A stretch of DNA of 64,000 nucleotides from Clostridia bacterium (GCA_026414765.1 JAOAIJ010000040.1:1-64000); one strand, 5' to 3'; positions 45,513 to 55,183 are shown, counted from the stretch's first letter. The notes: generated from the sequence alone by a model not told the origin. Numbers and translations: made by a program.

Positions 45513-46408
45513 CCGATATTCCTCCCGAATCTTGACTCCATTTTAAAGAGAAAAGATACTAAAAAGGCTATTACAACAGTCAGAATGAATGCAGCAGTAG
45601 TAAGTTTCTGATATGACAAATTGAAGAAGTTATTGTTCATAAAATGCTGGAGCAGATAAATGTGCATATCGGGATAGCTGCCCGCCAAAAGGTATGCTTC
45701 ACGGAAAACCTTAAAAGAGTTTATGATTGATATTATGAATACAAAAAATGCTGTAGGGGCCAAAAACGGAATCGTTATGCTTGTCATGCACCTGAACCTG
45801 CCTGCACCATCCATGCGTGCTGCTTCGTAATATTCCGCAGGTATATTGGCAAGACCTGCAAGAAATAAAACAACATTATATCCGCAGTTTTTCCATATGT
45901 ATAACATAACAAGCACAACCACCGACCACCGGGTTCTCATCCAATCAACAGGCCCTATTCCGAAGAAAGCTGCAATTCCGCTTAAAGCTCCATTCTCATC
46001 AAACATGATCTGCCATACTAATATTACAGATGCAACAGGTAAAACCAGCGGAAGTATAAAAAAACTTCTGAAATATGATACCCCTTTTATCTTTCCATTA
46101 AGGAGGAGCGCAAAGAAGAATGATAACAGAATAATCAAGGGAACACTGATTGCGTTGAATATCAAAGTATTCTTTGATGCCAGGAGAAAAGAGCCGCTGT
46201 TAAGCAGCTCTTTAAAATTGTCCAGACCGGCAAACTCAGATCCTCCTATTCCTCTTGTGAAGCAATAATACAAGCTTATGACAAAAGGTATCATAAAGAA
46301 CAGGCTGAAACCTAAAAGGCTTGGTACGGCAAAGAGATATCCTGCTGCTGCTTCCCTTGTCTTCAGTCTGATCACGCCTCTATCCTCTGAAAGTATATTC
46401 TTTTTCAT
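45509..46408 (-). CDS. Sugar-type ABC permease (MalF/UgpA-like)
   Basis: About 299 aa with six membrane helices and the EAA loop AEYYEAARMDGAGRFRCMTS. I choose the ATG at 46408, five bases after GAGG, instead of the ATG at 46426 inside the upstream gene. CUT1-type permeases import oligosaccharides or glycerol-phosphate derivatives. It overlaps the MalG-like gene by four bases and follows the binding protein by ten bases, so all three are translated from one message. Confidence 0.92.
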   Translation of the reverse strand: MKKNILSEDRGVIRLKTREAAAGYLFAVPSLLGFSLFFMIPFVISLYYCFTRGIGGSEFAGLDNFKELLNSGSFLLASKNTLIFNAISVPLIILLSFFFALLLNGKIKGVSYFRSFFILPLVLPVASVILVWQIMFDENGALSGIAAFFGIGPVDWMRTRWSVVVLVMLYIWKNCGYNVVLFLAGLANIPAEYYEAARMDGAGRFRCMTSITIPFLAPTAFFVFIISIINSFKVFREAYLLAGSYPDMHIYLLQHFMNNNFFNLSYQKLTTAAFILTVVIAFLVSFLFKMESRFGRNIG

Positions 46409-46418
46409 ATCTTCCTCA

Positions 46419-49079
46419 CTATTCATTCAAAAATAGCATAACCTTGTCATCCATTTCCCTGGCAGCCTGCTCTGCAGTCTTTTTTACCGCAAGGTAGTCA
46501 TTAAGTGTCTCGTTTACTATTTTACCGATCTGACTGTCATGAGCCATTCTTATTTCAGCTCTTTCAACCAAGCTGCTTATACGGTCTGTAAGATTTTTTG
46601 TCAGCGGTATTGACTTGAATGAACCTGAACCATAGTTGTACTCCATTCCTTTTGCCTTATCACTTGAATAATATTCTGCATCCTCAATATAGGCTTTCAG
46701 GTTTACTGGATATCCAATAGTAATATTGGGATTTCCATGGCTATCGAGAGTTTTCTGAAGATCTTTTGACAATAACAGTTTCACGAATTCAAATGCTGAC
46801 TTTTTGTCTTTACATTTTGAGTTTATAGCTACAAGATCCGATATTTCGGGTGTTACACTCTTTACACCGGTACATGTAGGCATCGCCAACAGTTCCATAT
46901 CTTCTCCGAGCACCGATTTGTACAGAGAATTGGAGGACATTAACCTCTCAGGTGAACCAAGCCCGCGCTCGGTTATCATGACTGCTGCATTATTGCCTAA
47001 CAAACCGGCAGGAGTGCTGTATTTCTGATAATCCTCATCTGTTCCGATAGCTTTTTCAATATCTTTATAAACCTTTAGTAAGCCTATAAATTCCTTGCTT
47101 GAGAAATAAGACTTTTTATTTTTATAATCTACCAATTCAATTTCACAGTTCTTAAGGATATTTTTGAAGCTAAAATTAGAATCAAAAAACTTCTTTGTGG
47201 GGTTTTTTTTCAAAAACTGCCTTACATATTCCCCCAGAGTGTTCCAGGTCCAGTTCCCCTCTTCAATTTTTATGTTGTTTTTTTCAAGTATTTTCTTCGA
47301 AGTAGCAAACATATCAATATCATATCTTAAGGGAATAAAATATCTTTTACCTTCAATATTACCTGCATTAAGTACCTTTTCGTTGTAATCCGATAAGTTA
47401 AAACCCTTATCCCCTTTAATCAATTCATTCATATCACAGAATGCTCCACTGGAGAGGGTTTTACGTAATGAATTGAAAAAGTCGGGTTTGAAAATAACTA
47501 CATCAGGCCCCTCTCCAGCCATAACTTCCGTCGCCAGCGTATTTCTGTATTCTTCATACTGGCTAAATGAAAATGATTTTGCATCTATATAAACATCAGG
47601 ATACTTTTCATTAAATTCCCTTACGGTATTGGTAACAAACATCTGGAAGTCAACATAATAAAGTTTAAGGCTGGATGATGCTTTAGTGCCTTCAGCAGCT
47701 TTCACCTTATTCTTTGCCTCTTCATTAATTTCTGTCTTTAGTTCTGATTTTAAATAGCTGTTTATCCTTTCACGGATTCTATCAACTGCTTCACTTGCCT
47801 TAATATTCTCTTTTATAAACTTCTGAAGTTCTTCCCTGATTATATTGAAGGCTTCATTATCGATATACCTGCTTTCTTGCATACCGTCAACCAAAGCATC
47901 CAACTGTTCAATTAGCTTCTTTATTGTTACATCAGTCTTACAACCACCACCTCTGCCCGGGTTAAAACTCATATTATCCCCTGAAGGCCCGTCAATACAT
48001 TCTTTTTTCAGTTTTTCATAAGCTTCCTTATTCACCGGTATACCAGAAGCAAAATCATTACCCTGGAATTCGTTGGATAGCATAAGTTTGATAAAATCAA
48101 AAGCCGCCTTTTTGTTCTTACACTTTTCATTTATTGCAGCAACAACACTGATATCCGCTGTGACATGCTTTTTACCGTCTAAAGAAGGGATAGGATACAA
48201 AACAGGGTCTACTTCGGATTTAAAACTGGAATAATTCTGCCATAAGTTTTTGGGGCCTGTAACCATGCCACCAGCCATTACAGCTTTATCATTCACTAAG
48301 ATATCAGATATGCTTGAAATTGAGTATTCCTTTGCCATATGGTCAGCAGGGACAAATGCCGGATAAAGCCCTTTGTACTTTTCCATAAGCATAGCAAGCT
48401 CTGTAGTATCAACAGCAGCTTCTTTTTTTTCATAATCAATAATGGGGGTATCTAGTGACTGTAATAAAGGCTTGATGTCTATTTCATTTAGAAAATATTT
48501 TTCCTTATCTGAGTTTACTTTCATCAATTCGCGGGCTGAAGTAATTAATTCATCCAAAGATAGTTTACTAATATCAAGAGTTACGTTATTATTTTCCATT
48601 TGATCTTTTGTTGTAAATAGTGCACTAAGGTTATAAAACAGGGGAATCAAATATCTTTTGCCTTTATACTCACCATAACTAAGTACTTTTTCGTTGTACT
48701 CCGACATTTTGAATGATTTATCATTATCAATCAACCCCTTTAAATCGCAAAAAGCTCCTCTATCCATGTATTGAGATAGATTTGGTATCGAAAATGTATT
48801 GGCCACTATCACGTCCGGCCCTCCACCGGTTGCAATTTCGGATTTTAGAGTGTCTTCAAACTCTTTGACCTGATCATTGAAAAATACCTTTTCTTTAATC
48901 TGGACATCCTTGTGTTCACTATTGAACTTTTTTATTGCATTCTTTGTATTTGTATCATATTCTAAAACATAAATACTTATCTGGCTTGCTCCACTTCCGG
49001 TATCATCTGAAGAACAGGCCGTAATACCTGCCAGCATTACAAGCGCCAGGCATAAAGCTATCACTTTTTTAAAGCTCAT
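46419..49079 (-). CDS. Double solute-binding lipoprotein (two tandem SBP domains)
   Basis: About 886 aa, twice the length of a usual sugar-binding protein. Lipoprotein signal with Cys22 (LAGITAC). Two copies of the same SBP family follow: domain 1 about residues 33-440 and domain 2 about 475-886. Matching pieces include FCDLKGLIDNDKSFKMSEYN with FCDMNELIKGDKGFNLSDYN, GKRYLIPL with GKRYFIPL, and GGGPDVIVANT with GEGPDVVIFKP; each copy also ends in a helical stretch. A Lys/Glu/Ala-rich linker joins them. GGAGGGAG lies before the ATG. One anchored protein would carry two ligand sites for a single permease pair. Confidence 0.9.
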   Translation of the reverse strand: MSFKKVIALCLALVMLAGITACSSDDTGSGASQISIYVLEYDTNTKNAIKKFNSEHKDVQIKEKVFFNDQVKEFEDTLKSEIATGGGPDVIVANTFSIPNLSQYMDRGAFCDLKGLIDNDKSFKMSEYNEKVLSYGEYKGKRYLIPLFYNLSALFTTKDQMENNNVTLDISKLSLDELITSARELMKVNSDKEKYFLNEIDIKPLLQSLDTPIIDYEKKEAAVDTTELAMLMEKYKGLYPAFVPADHMAKEYSISSISDILVNDKAVMAGGMVTGPKNLWQNYSSFKSEVDPVLYPIPSLDGKKHVTADISVVAAINEKCKNKKAAFDFIKLMLSNEFQGNDFASGIPVNKEAYEKLKKECIDGPSGDNMSFNPGRGGGCKTDVTIKKLIEQLDALVDGMQESRYIDNEAFNIIREELQKFIKENIKASEAVDRIRERINSYLKSELKTEINEEAKNKVKAAEGTKASSSLKLYYVDFQMFVTNTVREFNEKYPDVYIDAKSFSFSQYEEYRNTLATEVMAGEGPDVVIFKPDFFNSLRKTLSSGAFCDMNELIKGDKGFNLSDYNEKVLNAGNIEGKRYFIPLRYDIDMFATSKKILEKNNIKIEEGNWTWNTLGEYVRQFLKKNPTKKFFDSNFSFKNILKNCEIELVDYKNKKSYFSSKEFIGLLKVYKDIEKAIGTDEDYQKYSTPAGLLGNNAAVMITERGLGSPERLMSSNSLYKSVLGEDMELLAMPTCTGVKSVTPEISDLVAINSKCKDKKSAFEFVKLLLSKDLQKTLDSHGNPNITIGYPVNLKAYIEDAEYYSSDKAKGMEYNYGSGSFKSIPLTKNLTDRISSLVERAEIRMAHDSQIGKIVNETLNDYLAVKKTAEQAAREMDDKVMLFLNE

Positions 49080-49163
49080 TCTAAACTCCCTCCACATTTG
49101 TTTGTAATATTTAATGTTTTTCCTATACCCTTTTGCTCCGAAGCAGGGTATATAACTATAAGT

Positions 49164-49192
49164 GTATTAATGTGGAAAAAAGGTTTTGTAAA
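49164..49192 (-). promoter_or_regulatory. Putative promoter of the double-SBP operon
   Basis: Minus-strand TTTACA (49192-49187), 17 bases, TAATAC (49169-49164). It would give a leader of about 75 bases before the SBP start at 49079. Confidence 0.5.
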
Positions 49193-49229
49193 ATAGAAAT
49201 TTTTATCCCGAAAATAAATCAGCTAGCTA

Positions 49230-49280
49230 AAAAGGGAATATCCGGACACACTGTGATTTAGTGTCCGGATATTCCCTTTT
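49230..49280. terminator. Strong terminator at the end of the ecf operon
   Basis: A perfect 20-base-pair stem (49230-49249 with 49261-49280; outer AAAAGGGAATATCC) around an 11-base loop. It lies 13 bases after the ecfT stop and isolates the ecf genes from the accessory cassette. A T-run follows on both strands. Confidence 0.9.
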
Positions 49281-49293
49281 AGCAACAACTTCG

Positions 49294-50088
49294 TTAATAT
49301 TCAAGATATATTACAAATGCAACAAAAACAACCATAACCATACTGACAACGAAATCTATTCTTCCCAGTTTAAGCTGCTTCATTCTGGTCCTGCCCTCAC
49401 CACCTCTGTAGCATCTGGCTTCCATAGCTATAGCCAGGTCATCTGCTCTCTTAAATGCACTGACGAAGAGAGGTACAAGCACAGGAATAAAGCTTTTTGC
49501 CCGCTGCACAAGATTTCCTGTATCAAAATCTGCGCCCCTTGCAGCCTGAGCTTTCATTATCTTATCTGTTTCTTCCAGAAGAGTTGGAATAAACCTTAAT
49601 GCAATAGTCATCATCATGGCTATTTCATGAACCGGTACTCTTATGCGCTTTAAAGGCCCCATAAGTTTTTCTATCCCATCCGTCAGAAGTATTGGTGTAG
49701 TAGTCAAAGTAAGCAGAGAGGCCCCAATTATAAGTAATGAAAGCCTTAGTGTCATTTTAGCTGTAAGATCCAACCCTTCATACGTGACCTTTATGATACC
49801 CAGCTCCACGATGGGTGTTCCTTTTGTCGTAAACAGGTTTATGACAGCAGTGAAGATGATTATGAACAAAACCGGCTTTAAACCCTTTATTGTATACTTC
49901 AACGGAATATCTGATGCAATAATCACCACCAAAGTGAACATGGCAAGCATACCAAATCCCATATAAGTATCTATAATAAAAACAGCAGTCATATATATGA
50001 TAGTCAGAATAATTTTTATCCTGGAATCAGCCCTGTGAAGGAAGGATTCTCCAGGTATATACTGACCCAGAGTAATATCCTTAATCAT
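49294..50088 (-). CDS. ecfT: ECF transporter transmembrane subunit EcfT
   Basis: 264 aa, membrane scaffold of group II ECF vitamin/cobalt importers. Two coupling helices with Ala-Arg-Gly-type motifs (KAQAARGADF near residue 185 and AMEARCYRGG near 235) contact EcfA1 and EcfA2. Its start overlaps ecfA2 by four bases. The substrate-binding S subunits are encoded elsewhere. It is followed by a strong terminator instead of truA. Confidence 0.96.
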   Translation of the reverse strand: MIKDITLGQYIPGESFLHRADSRIKIILTIIYMTAVFIIDTYMGFGMLAMFTLVVIIASDIPLKYTIKGLKPVLFIIIFTAVINLFTTKGTPIVELGIIKVTYEGLDLTAKMTLRLSLLIIGASLLTLTTTPILLTDGIEKLMGPLKRIRVPVHEIAMMMTIALRFIPTLLEETDKIMKAQAARGADFDTGNLVQRAKSFIPVLVPLFVSAFKRADDLAIAMEARCYRGGEGRTRMKQLKLGRIDFVVSMVMVVFVAFVIYLEY

Positions 50089-50936
50089 AGCTTTACCCCT
50101 CTCAGATATTTCATGATTTCCGATTTTGCCTCTTCTACAGTAAATACACCATCCGCGATGTTTGGAAAGGTTTTTTTCAGCTTTTTTATAAGATATGTTA
50201 TCTGGGGAGCGGAAAGTCCTACGCTTTCTAGCTTTTCTACATCTTTAAACACATCTGCAGGTGTTCCATCCATCTCAATCATTCCTTTATTCATTACAAT
50301 AACTCTTTCTGCAAACCTTGCAATATCCTCCATGCTGTGCGAAACCAAAACAATGGTTATTCCAAGCCTTTTATGCATTCCTGATATGAATTTAAAAACC
50401 TCATCCCGTCCCTTGGGATCAAGACCCGCTGTCGGTTCATCCAGCACCAGTATACCCGGATTCATAACAAGAACCCCTGCAATAGCTACCCGCCTCTTCT
50501 GACCTCCGGATAATTCAAACGGAGACTTTTGCAGAATAGATTCATCCACCCCTACAATGCTAAGTGTATCATACACCCTTTTCTTTATCTCATCTTCCCC
50601 TAACCCCTGCTTAATAAGCCCAAAGGCAATATCCTTGTATACTGTCTCCTCAAAAAGCTGATGTTCAGGGTATTGGAATATGATACCTACATGCTGTCTG
50701 AGCTCCTTAAGATTCTTACCCGAAGTATCTATATCATTAATTATAACTCTTCCTGCAGTAGGCTTTAATAATCCATTCAGATGCTGTACCAGGGTGGATT
50801 TACCAGACCCAGTATGCCCTATAATCCCCACAAACTCACCTGTATTTATCTTCAGGGTTACATTGTTTAAAGCGTTCCTTTCAAAGGGACTGCCTTTCAT
50901 ATATATATGTGTAAGGTTTTCAATAACAATCGACAT
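50085..50936 (-). CDS. ecfA2: ECF transporter ATPase EcfA2
   Basis: 283 aa. Walker A GHTGSGKST, signature LSGGQKRRVAIAG, Walker B ILVLDEPTAGLDP, and the switch His in VSHSMED. With EcfA1 it forms the heterodimeric motor of the ECF importer. GGAG precedes the ATG. In most relatives it directly follows ecfA1, but here a plus-strand methyltransferase gene lies between. Confidence 0.96.
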   Translation of the reverse strand: MSIVIENLTHIYMKGSPFERNALNNVTLKINTGEFVGIIGHTGSGKSTLVQHLNGLLKPTAGRVIINDIDTSGKNLKELRQHVGIIFQYPEHQLFEETVYKDIAFGLIKQGLGEDEIKKRVYDTLSIVGVDESILQKSPFELSGGQKRRVAIAGVLVMNPGILVLDEPTAGLDPKGRDEVFKFISGMHKRLGITIVLVSHSMEDIARFAERVIVMNKGMIEMDGTPADVFKDVEKLESVGLSAPQITYLIKKLKKTFPNIADGVFTVEEAKSEIMKYLRGVKL

Positions 50937-51138
50937 GTATATCTCCTAATTCCAATAATTGTTTTAAAATTAACAATTACTCTATATTAATTATATAGAT
51001 TACGTTTATAACTTCAAGTATATTTTATATTCGTAGCGAAAATACTACCCCACAACAGGTATTTATAGGATATAATTAATAAAGAAACAGTATTCAAAAA
51101 TTAAGCAAGCGAGTATATCAACTGAAAGGATGACCTGG

Positions 51139-51735
51139 ATGGACGAACATTACTATACCATAAACCCTACATCAGAAATAAAAGAGAAGAGCTATTCCTA
51201 CACAATAAAAGACAAAACTTTGAGTTTTGTTGCAGTAAGTGGGGTATTCTCTTTTGACCTAAGAGTAGATAAGGCTTCTGAGCTCCTTATAAAAAATTTT
51301 ACTCCATCGGCTTCTTCAATACTGGACATGGGATGTGGATATGGCCCTATCGGACTGTTTATCAAAAGCATATTCCCTGATCAAAGAGTATATATGACAG
51401 ATATAAACAATAGAGCCATTGAATATGCAAAACTCAATGCAAAAAATAACAGGCTTGAAGTAAACATATGTCAGAGTGACCTTTTTTCAAATCTGACTAA
51501 CAAGAAATTTGACGATATAGTGTCAAATCCTCCTATTGCTGCTGGAAAAAAGCTACTGACCGGCTTTATAAATGACTCAAAAAATTATTTGAACCCAAAC
51601 GGATCATTATGGCTTGTTGCATTCCACAACAAGGGCGGCTCAACTCTAAAGGAAATCATGAACAAAGCCTTCGGCAATGTAGAAGATATAGAAAAGAGCG
51701 GCGGAATACGGGTGTACAAAGCAGTTAATCGATAG
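51139..51735 (+). CDS. RsmC-like class I SAM-dependent methyltransferase
   Basis: About 198 aa. SAM-binding motif ILDMGCGYGPIGLF near residue 63, acidic motif YMTDIN, and SNPPI, the N-P-P motif of N-methyltransferases that flip guanine or adenine bases; the small MTS domain resembles RsmC (16S rRNA m2G1207). RNA is the probable substrate. The ATG at 51139 lies eight bases after AAGGA; the ATG at 51130 overlaps that site. A TATAAT at 51071-51076 may be its -10. It is the only plus-strand gene within the ribosomal/ecf block. Confidence 0.87.
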   Translation: MDEHYYTINPTSEIKEKSYSYTIKDKTLSFVAVSGVFSFDLRVDKASELLIKNFTPSASSILDMGCGYGPIGLFIKSIFPDQRVYMTDINNRAIEYAKLNAKNNRLEVNICQSDLFSNLTNKKFDDIVSNPPIAAGKKLLTGFINDSKNYLNPNGSLWLVAFHNKGGSTLKEIMNKAFGNVEDIEKSGGIRVYKAVNR

Positions 51736-51765
51736 TATCTATAAGTAGAGCAATGACTGCCCTAT

Positions 51766-52638
51766 TTACGTATATGTTTTTGCACTATTCTTATTAAGCA
51801 GGTTTACAAGATACTCATATGCCTCTTCCACATTCAGTATATCCTCAGGCAGACTTATACCCTCTTTTCTCAATTCATAAAGAAGCTCCGTCACCTGAGG
51901 TACATCAAGTCCTAATCCCTTTACTTTTTGAACATCCCTGAATACTGCCCTTGGCGTCCCCTGCATCACTAACTGTCCTTTATCTATTACAATAACCCTA
52001 TCCGCCAGAGTTGCTTCATCCATATGATGGGTAATATGTATAATTGTAATTTTTTCTTCTTCATTTAGTTTTTTAAGAACATTCATTACTTCTCTTCTAC
52101 CTATTGGGTCAAGCATTGATGTTGCTTCATCCAATACTATACACTTTGGTTTCATTGCCAGAATACCAGCTATTGCCACTCGCTGCTTTTGTCCACCCGA
52201 TAGCAGGTGAGGTGCATTTTTTGCGTATTCAGAGATACCTACCGTTTTTAGTGCTGCATCAACTCTTTCCCTTATTTCCTCAGGCTGGATGCCAAGATTT
52301 TCAGGCCCAAATGCTACATCCTCTTCTACTACTGTCCCTACAATCTGGTTGTCAGGATTCTGAAACACCATACCAGCAGTTCTTCTTATGTCCCATACTA
52401 ACTGTTCATCTCTGGTACTTATACCCTTTATATAAACAGTACCGCTTGCAGGAAGCAAAAGCGCGTTGACAAGTCTGGCAAAAGTAGACTTTCCTGAACC
52501 GTTTCGCCCTAAAATTACAACAAATTCGCCCTCATCAATATTTATGTCAATATCCGTCAAAGCACGGACTCCAACATTTTCTTCGCTATGTGATTTATAT
52601 ATATAGCTTACATTTTCCACGGATATAAATCTCTTCAT
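51766..52638 (-). CDS. ecfA1: ECF transporter ATPase EcfA1
   Basis: 290 aa. Walker [10 protein letters not shown], signature [13 protein letters not shown], Walker [14 protein letters not shown], switch His in ITHHMDE. It pairs with EcfA2. Its Shine-Dalgarno is weaker than usual (GAGTGG). A terminator after rplQ at 52765-52810 separates it from the ribosomal operon, so it has its own promoter in the 52640-52760 gap. Confidence 0.95.
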   Translation of the reverse strand: MKRFISVENVSYIYKSHSEENVGVRALTDIDINIDEGEFVVILGRNGSGKSTFARLVNALLLPASGTVYIKGISTRDEQLVWDIRRTAGMVFQNPDNQIVGTVVEEDVAFGPENLGIQPEEIRERVDAALKTVGISEYAKNAPHLLSGGQKQRVAIAGILAMKPKCIVLDEATSMLDPIGRREVMNVLKKLNEEEKITIIHITHHMDEATLADRVIVIDKGQLVMQGTPRAVFRDVQKVKGLGLDVPQVTELLYELRKEGISLPEDILNVEEAYEYLVNLLNKNSAKTYT

Positions 52639-52764
52639 ACTAACACCACTCTTATAAGATAATATTTCTAAGTTTGTCTTCCATAAAATTTTATCATTAT
52701 TTTCTTCTAATAAAAAGGCTCAACTAAATTTCCTTTATCTATAACCTGCATACAAATAAAATTA

Positions 52765-52810
52765 GGGATTAAGCTCACATAAGTTAAATCACTTACGATA
52801 ACCTAATCCC
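52765..52810 (-). terminator. Terminator downstream of rplQ
   Basis: GGGATTA (52765-52771) pairs with TAATCCC (52804-52810), with an inner TAAGT/ACTTA stem; on the minus strand TAATTTTATTTG follows. It ends the ribosomal super-operon. Confidence 0.75.
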
Positions 52811-52831
52811 ACTTTTATCATTTTATATTAA

Positions 52832-53356
52832 TTAAACTAATTCAAGAAGAACTACTTCAGCAGCGTCTCCTCTTCTAGGTCCGAGTTTGTATATTCTTGT
52901 GTACCCGCCGTTTTTGTCCTTATATTTCGGAGCTATTTCATTGAATAATTTATCTGCCAGGTTTACTGCTTTACCATCAGCATCTTTAACTCTGTAAAGC
53001 CATGCCATAGCCTGTCTTCTTGCATGAAGTCTTGTAGGGCTGTCTACTGTAACCATATCAGTCTTCTCTTCCCTGTCAACTACCTCATACTTCTTACCGT
53101 TTTTAGATGTAGCAGTTTTAGTAATTTTTTTACCAGCACTATCGAGTTTAGCAACTGTAACTTTAACCTGCTTTGAAGTAAAGTTATCAACTTCTTTGAT
53201 AGCTGTTGCTATCAGTTTTTCAGCAATATTTTTAACTTCCTTGGCTCTAGCCTCAGTTGTTTCTATTTTACCATTTTCAAACAAAGATGTAACAAGGCCT
53301 TTTAATATAGCCTTTCTTTGATCGGTAGCACGTCCTAACTTCCTTTGAAGTGCCAT
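52832..53356 (-). CDS. rplQ: 50S ribosomal protein L17 (bL17) with internal insertion
   Basis: 174 aa; typical L17 is about 115-130. The N-terminal half ([25 protein letters not shown]) and the [12 protein letters not shown] and [18 protein letters not shown] segments are canonical. Between residues about 55 and 108 there is an extra Lys/Thr-rich stretch of roughly 50 residues. L17 lines the peptide exit-tunnel region of the large subunit. It follows rpoA by 29 bases and is the last gene before the terminator. Confidence 0.96.
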   Translation of the reverse strand: MALQRKLGRATDQRKAILKGLVTSLFENGKIETTEARAKEVKNIAEKLIATAIKEVDNFTSKQVKVTVAKLDSAGKKITKTATSKNGKKYEVVDREEKTDMVTVDSPTRLHARRQAMAWLYRVKDADGKAVNLADKLFNEIAPKYKDKNGGYTRIYKLGPRRGDAAEVVLLELV

Positions 53357-53385
53357 TTGCTAATTCCCTCCTTCACTTAGAAATC

Positions 53386-54333
53386 TTAGTCTTCACTTGG
53401 AGCAAGTGATAATCCCAAAGCTTGAAGCTTCTGGAGAACTTCTTCAAGAGACTTCCGTCCGAGATTTCTTACTTTCATCATATCTTCCTCGGTTCTATTT
53501 GTCAGATCCTCAACAGTATTTATACCTGCTCTCTTTAAGCAGTTATAGGATCTAACTGAAAGATCCAGTTCCTCTATAGTCATTTCCAGAACCTTTTCTT
53601 TCTTAGTCTCTTCCTTCTCTACCATGATTTCTGTATGCTTAGCATTGTCAGATAAATCAATGAACAGATTAAGGTGTTCGTTTAATATTTTTGCTCCTAA
53701 ACTGATTGCCTCATCAGGTTTTATACTTCCGTTAGTCCAAACTTCCAGTGTCAACTTGTCATAGTCAGTTACCTGTCCTACGCGGGTATTCTCCACTGTA
53801 TAGTTCACTTTCTTTACAGGAGTATAAATGGAGTCTACCGGTATAACTCCAATCGGCTGTCCCGGCTGTTTATTCTTTTCAGCCGATATATAACCTCTTC
53901 CTTTGCTTATGGTCATTTCCATATATAATCTATGGTCACCATTTAATGTAGCAATGTGCATATCAGGATTTAAAATCTCTACATCTGCATCTGCTTTAAT
54001 ATCTGCAGCTGTAACCGGTCCTTCACCATCAGCGTCAATATATACTATCTTCTGTCCTTCACTGTGAAGCTTTAGAGACAACGCTTTGATGTTAAGTATT
54101 ATTTCTGTAACATCTTCAACAACTCCAGGAATTGTTGAAAATTCATGCAAAACTCCATCAATCTTTATAGAGGTTACAGCAACACCTGGCAAGGAAGATA
54201 AAAGAATTCTTCTTAATGAATTTCCAAGAGTTATTCCATATCCTCTTTCAAGCGGCTCAATAACAAATTTTCCATAAGTGTTGTCTTCACTGCTAGCTAC
54301 ACATTCTATTTTCGGCTTTTCTATTTCTATCAC
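53386..54333 (-). CDS. rpoA: DNA-directed RNA polymerase alpha subunit
   Basis: 315 aa, normal length, when started at GTG 54333, six bases after GGGAGGG. N-terminal assembly domain ([19 protein letters not shown]) and C-terminal DNA-binding domain ([34 protein letters not shown]) are complete. The GTG overlaps the TGA of a small upstream ORF (GTGA), which could couple their translation. Confidence 0.98.
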   Translation of the reverse strand: MIEIEKPKIECVASSEDNTYGKFVIEPLERGYGITLGNSLRRILLSSLPGVAVTSIKIDGVLHEFSTIPGVVEDVTEIILNIKALSLKLHSEGQKIVYIDADGEGPVTAADIKADADVEILNPDMHIATLNGDHRLYMEMTISKGRGYISAEKNKQPGQPIGVIPVDSIYTPVKKVNYTVENTRVGQVTDYDKLTLEVWTNGSIKPDEAISLGAKILNEHLNLFIDLSDNAKHTEIMVEKEETKKEKVLEMTIEELDLSVRSYNCLKRAGINTVEDLTNRTEEDMMKVRNLGRKSLEEVLQKLQALGLSLAPSED

Positions 54334-54554
54334 CAAAAACCCTCCCTTATCAAACTTTTTAAACAAGTTTTCATCCGTTTAAACTGTTCCGCGTTTAAAC
54401 TAAGCAAAACTTCTATTCTTTTGAGGGCAACTGATTCATAATTCGTTATTTCTGGCGTATATATAACAAAATACTTTATTCCTGATTGTGTAGAATCTTC
54501 AGTTGCTGTTCCAAGTATAGTTATCTTTAATTCATTACTTGGAATATAACTCAA
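54330..54554 (-). CDS. Small ORF filling the rpsD-rpoA gap (uncertain)
   Basis: A 74-aa frame starts at TTG 54554 inside the last codons of rpsD and ends at TGA 54330, overlapping the rpoA GTG. It has a mixed, protein-like composition ([40 protein letters not shown]) and no low-complexity bias. An AAGGA lies 11 bases upstream. The stretch also contains two copies of AGTTTAAACG, 15 bases apart. I do not recognise the product; it could be a chance frame in a normal intergenic gap. Confidence 0.35.
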   Translation of the reverse strand: MSYIPSNELKITILGTATEDSTQSGIKYFVIYTPEITNYESVALKRIEVLLSLNAEQFKRMKTCLKSLIREGFW

Positions 54555-55161
54555 CTATAAGGTGTTCCTTGATTGGTAGATCAATGTCTTCTCTTGAAGG
54601 CATTGCAACAACCTTACCAGTCAGATTCTCAGCATCAAATTCCATCCACTTCGGAATAACTTTGCTTCCAGTTATTTCAGTAACTGACTTTATTTTGGGT
54701 GAGCTTTTGCTCTTATCCTTTACTGCAATCACATCTCCTACTTTTAGCAAATAGGAAGGTATATCAACCTTTTGTCCATTTACAGTAAAGTGTGCATGTT
54801 TAACCAACTGTCTTGCTTCCGGTCTGGATGTAGCAAGGCCAAGTCTGTAAACTGCATTATCAAGTCTCAATTCAAGTGTCTGAAGAAGGTTTTCACCTGT
54901 AATTCCTTTTTTGCTAGCTGCCATTTCAAAATATTTTCTGAATTGGCCTTCAAGTACACCATAGAATCTTCTGACTTTTTGCTTCTCACGAAGCTGGATT
55001 CCATACTCAGAGAGCTTTTTCTTTTGCTGACCATGTTGACCTGGAGCATAAACTCTCTTCGCTACCGAACATTTATTAGTATAGCATCTTTCACCTTTCA
55101 GGAACAGCTTTTCACCTTCCCTACGGCAAAGCCTGCAAGATGCATCCGTATATCTAGCCAT
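54535..55161 (-). CDS. rpsD: 30S ribosomal protein S4 (uS4)
   Basis: 208 aa. An N-terminal zinc-type cysteine set ([23 protein letters not shown]) and the S4 RNA-binding domain ([41 protein letters not shown]). It binds 16S rRNA early in 30S assembly. GGAGGTG precedes the ATG. It belongs to the rpsM-rpsK-rpsD-rpoA-rplQ group. Confidence 0.98.
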   Translation of the reverse strand: MARYTDASCRLCRREGEKLFLKGERCYTNKCSVAKRVYAPGQHGQQKKKLSEYGIQLREKQKVRRFYGVLEGQFRKYFEMAASKKGITGENLLQTLELRLDNAVYRLGLATSRPEARQLVKHAHFTVNGQKVDIPSYLLKVGDVIAVKDKSKSSPKIKSVTEITGSKVIPKWMEFDAENLTGKVVAMPSREDIDLPIKEHLIVELYSK

Positions 55162-55183
55162 CTAATTTCTACACCTCCATAAA

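Noticed and set aside
54330-54554. Known conserved gene between rpsD and rpoA
   Set aside because: I recognise no such family, so it is only a low-confidence CDS and a finding, not a firm annotation.
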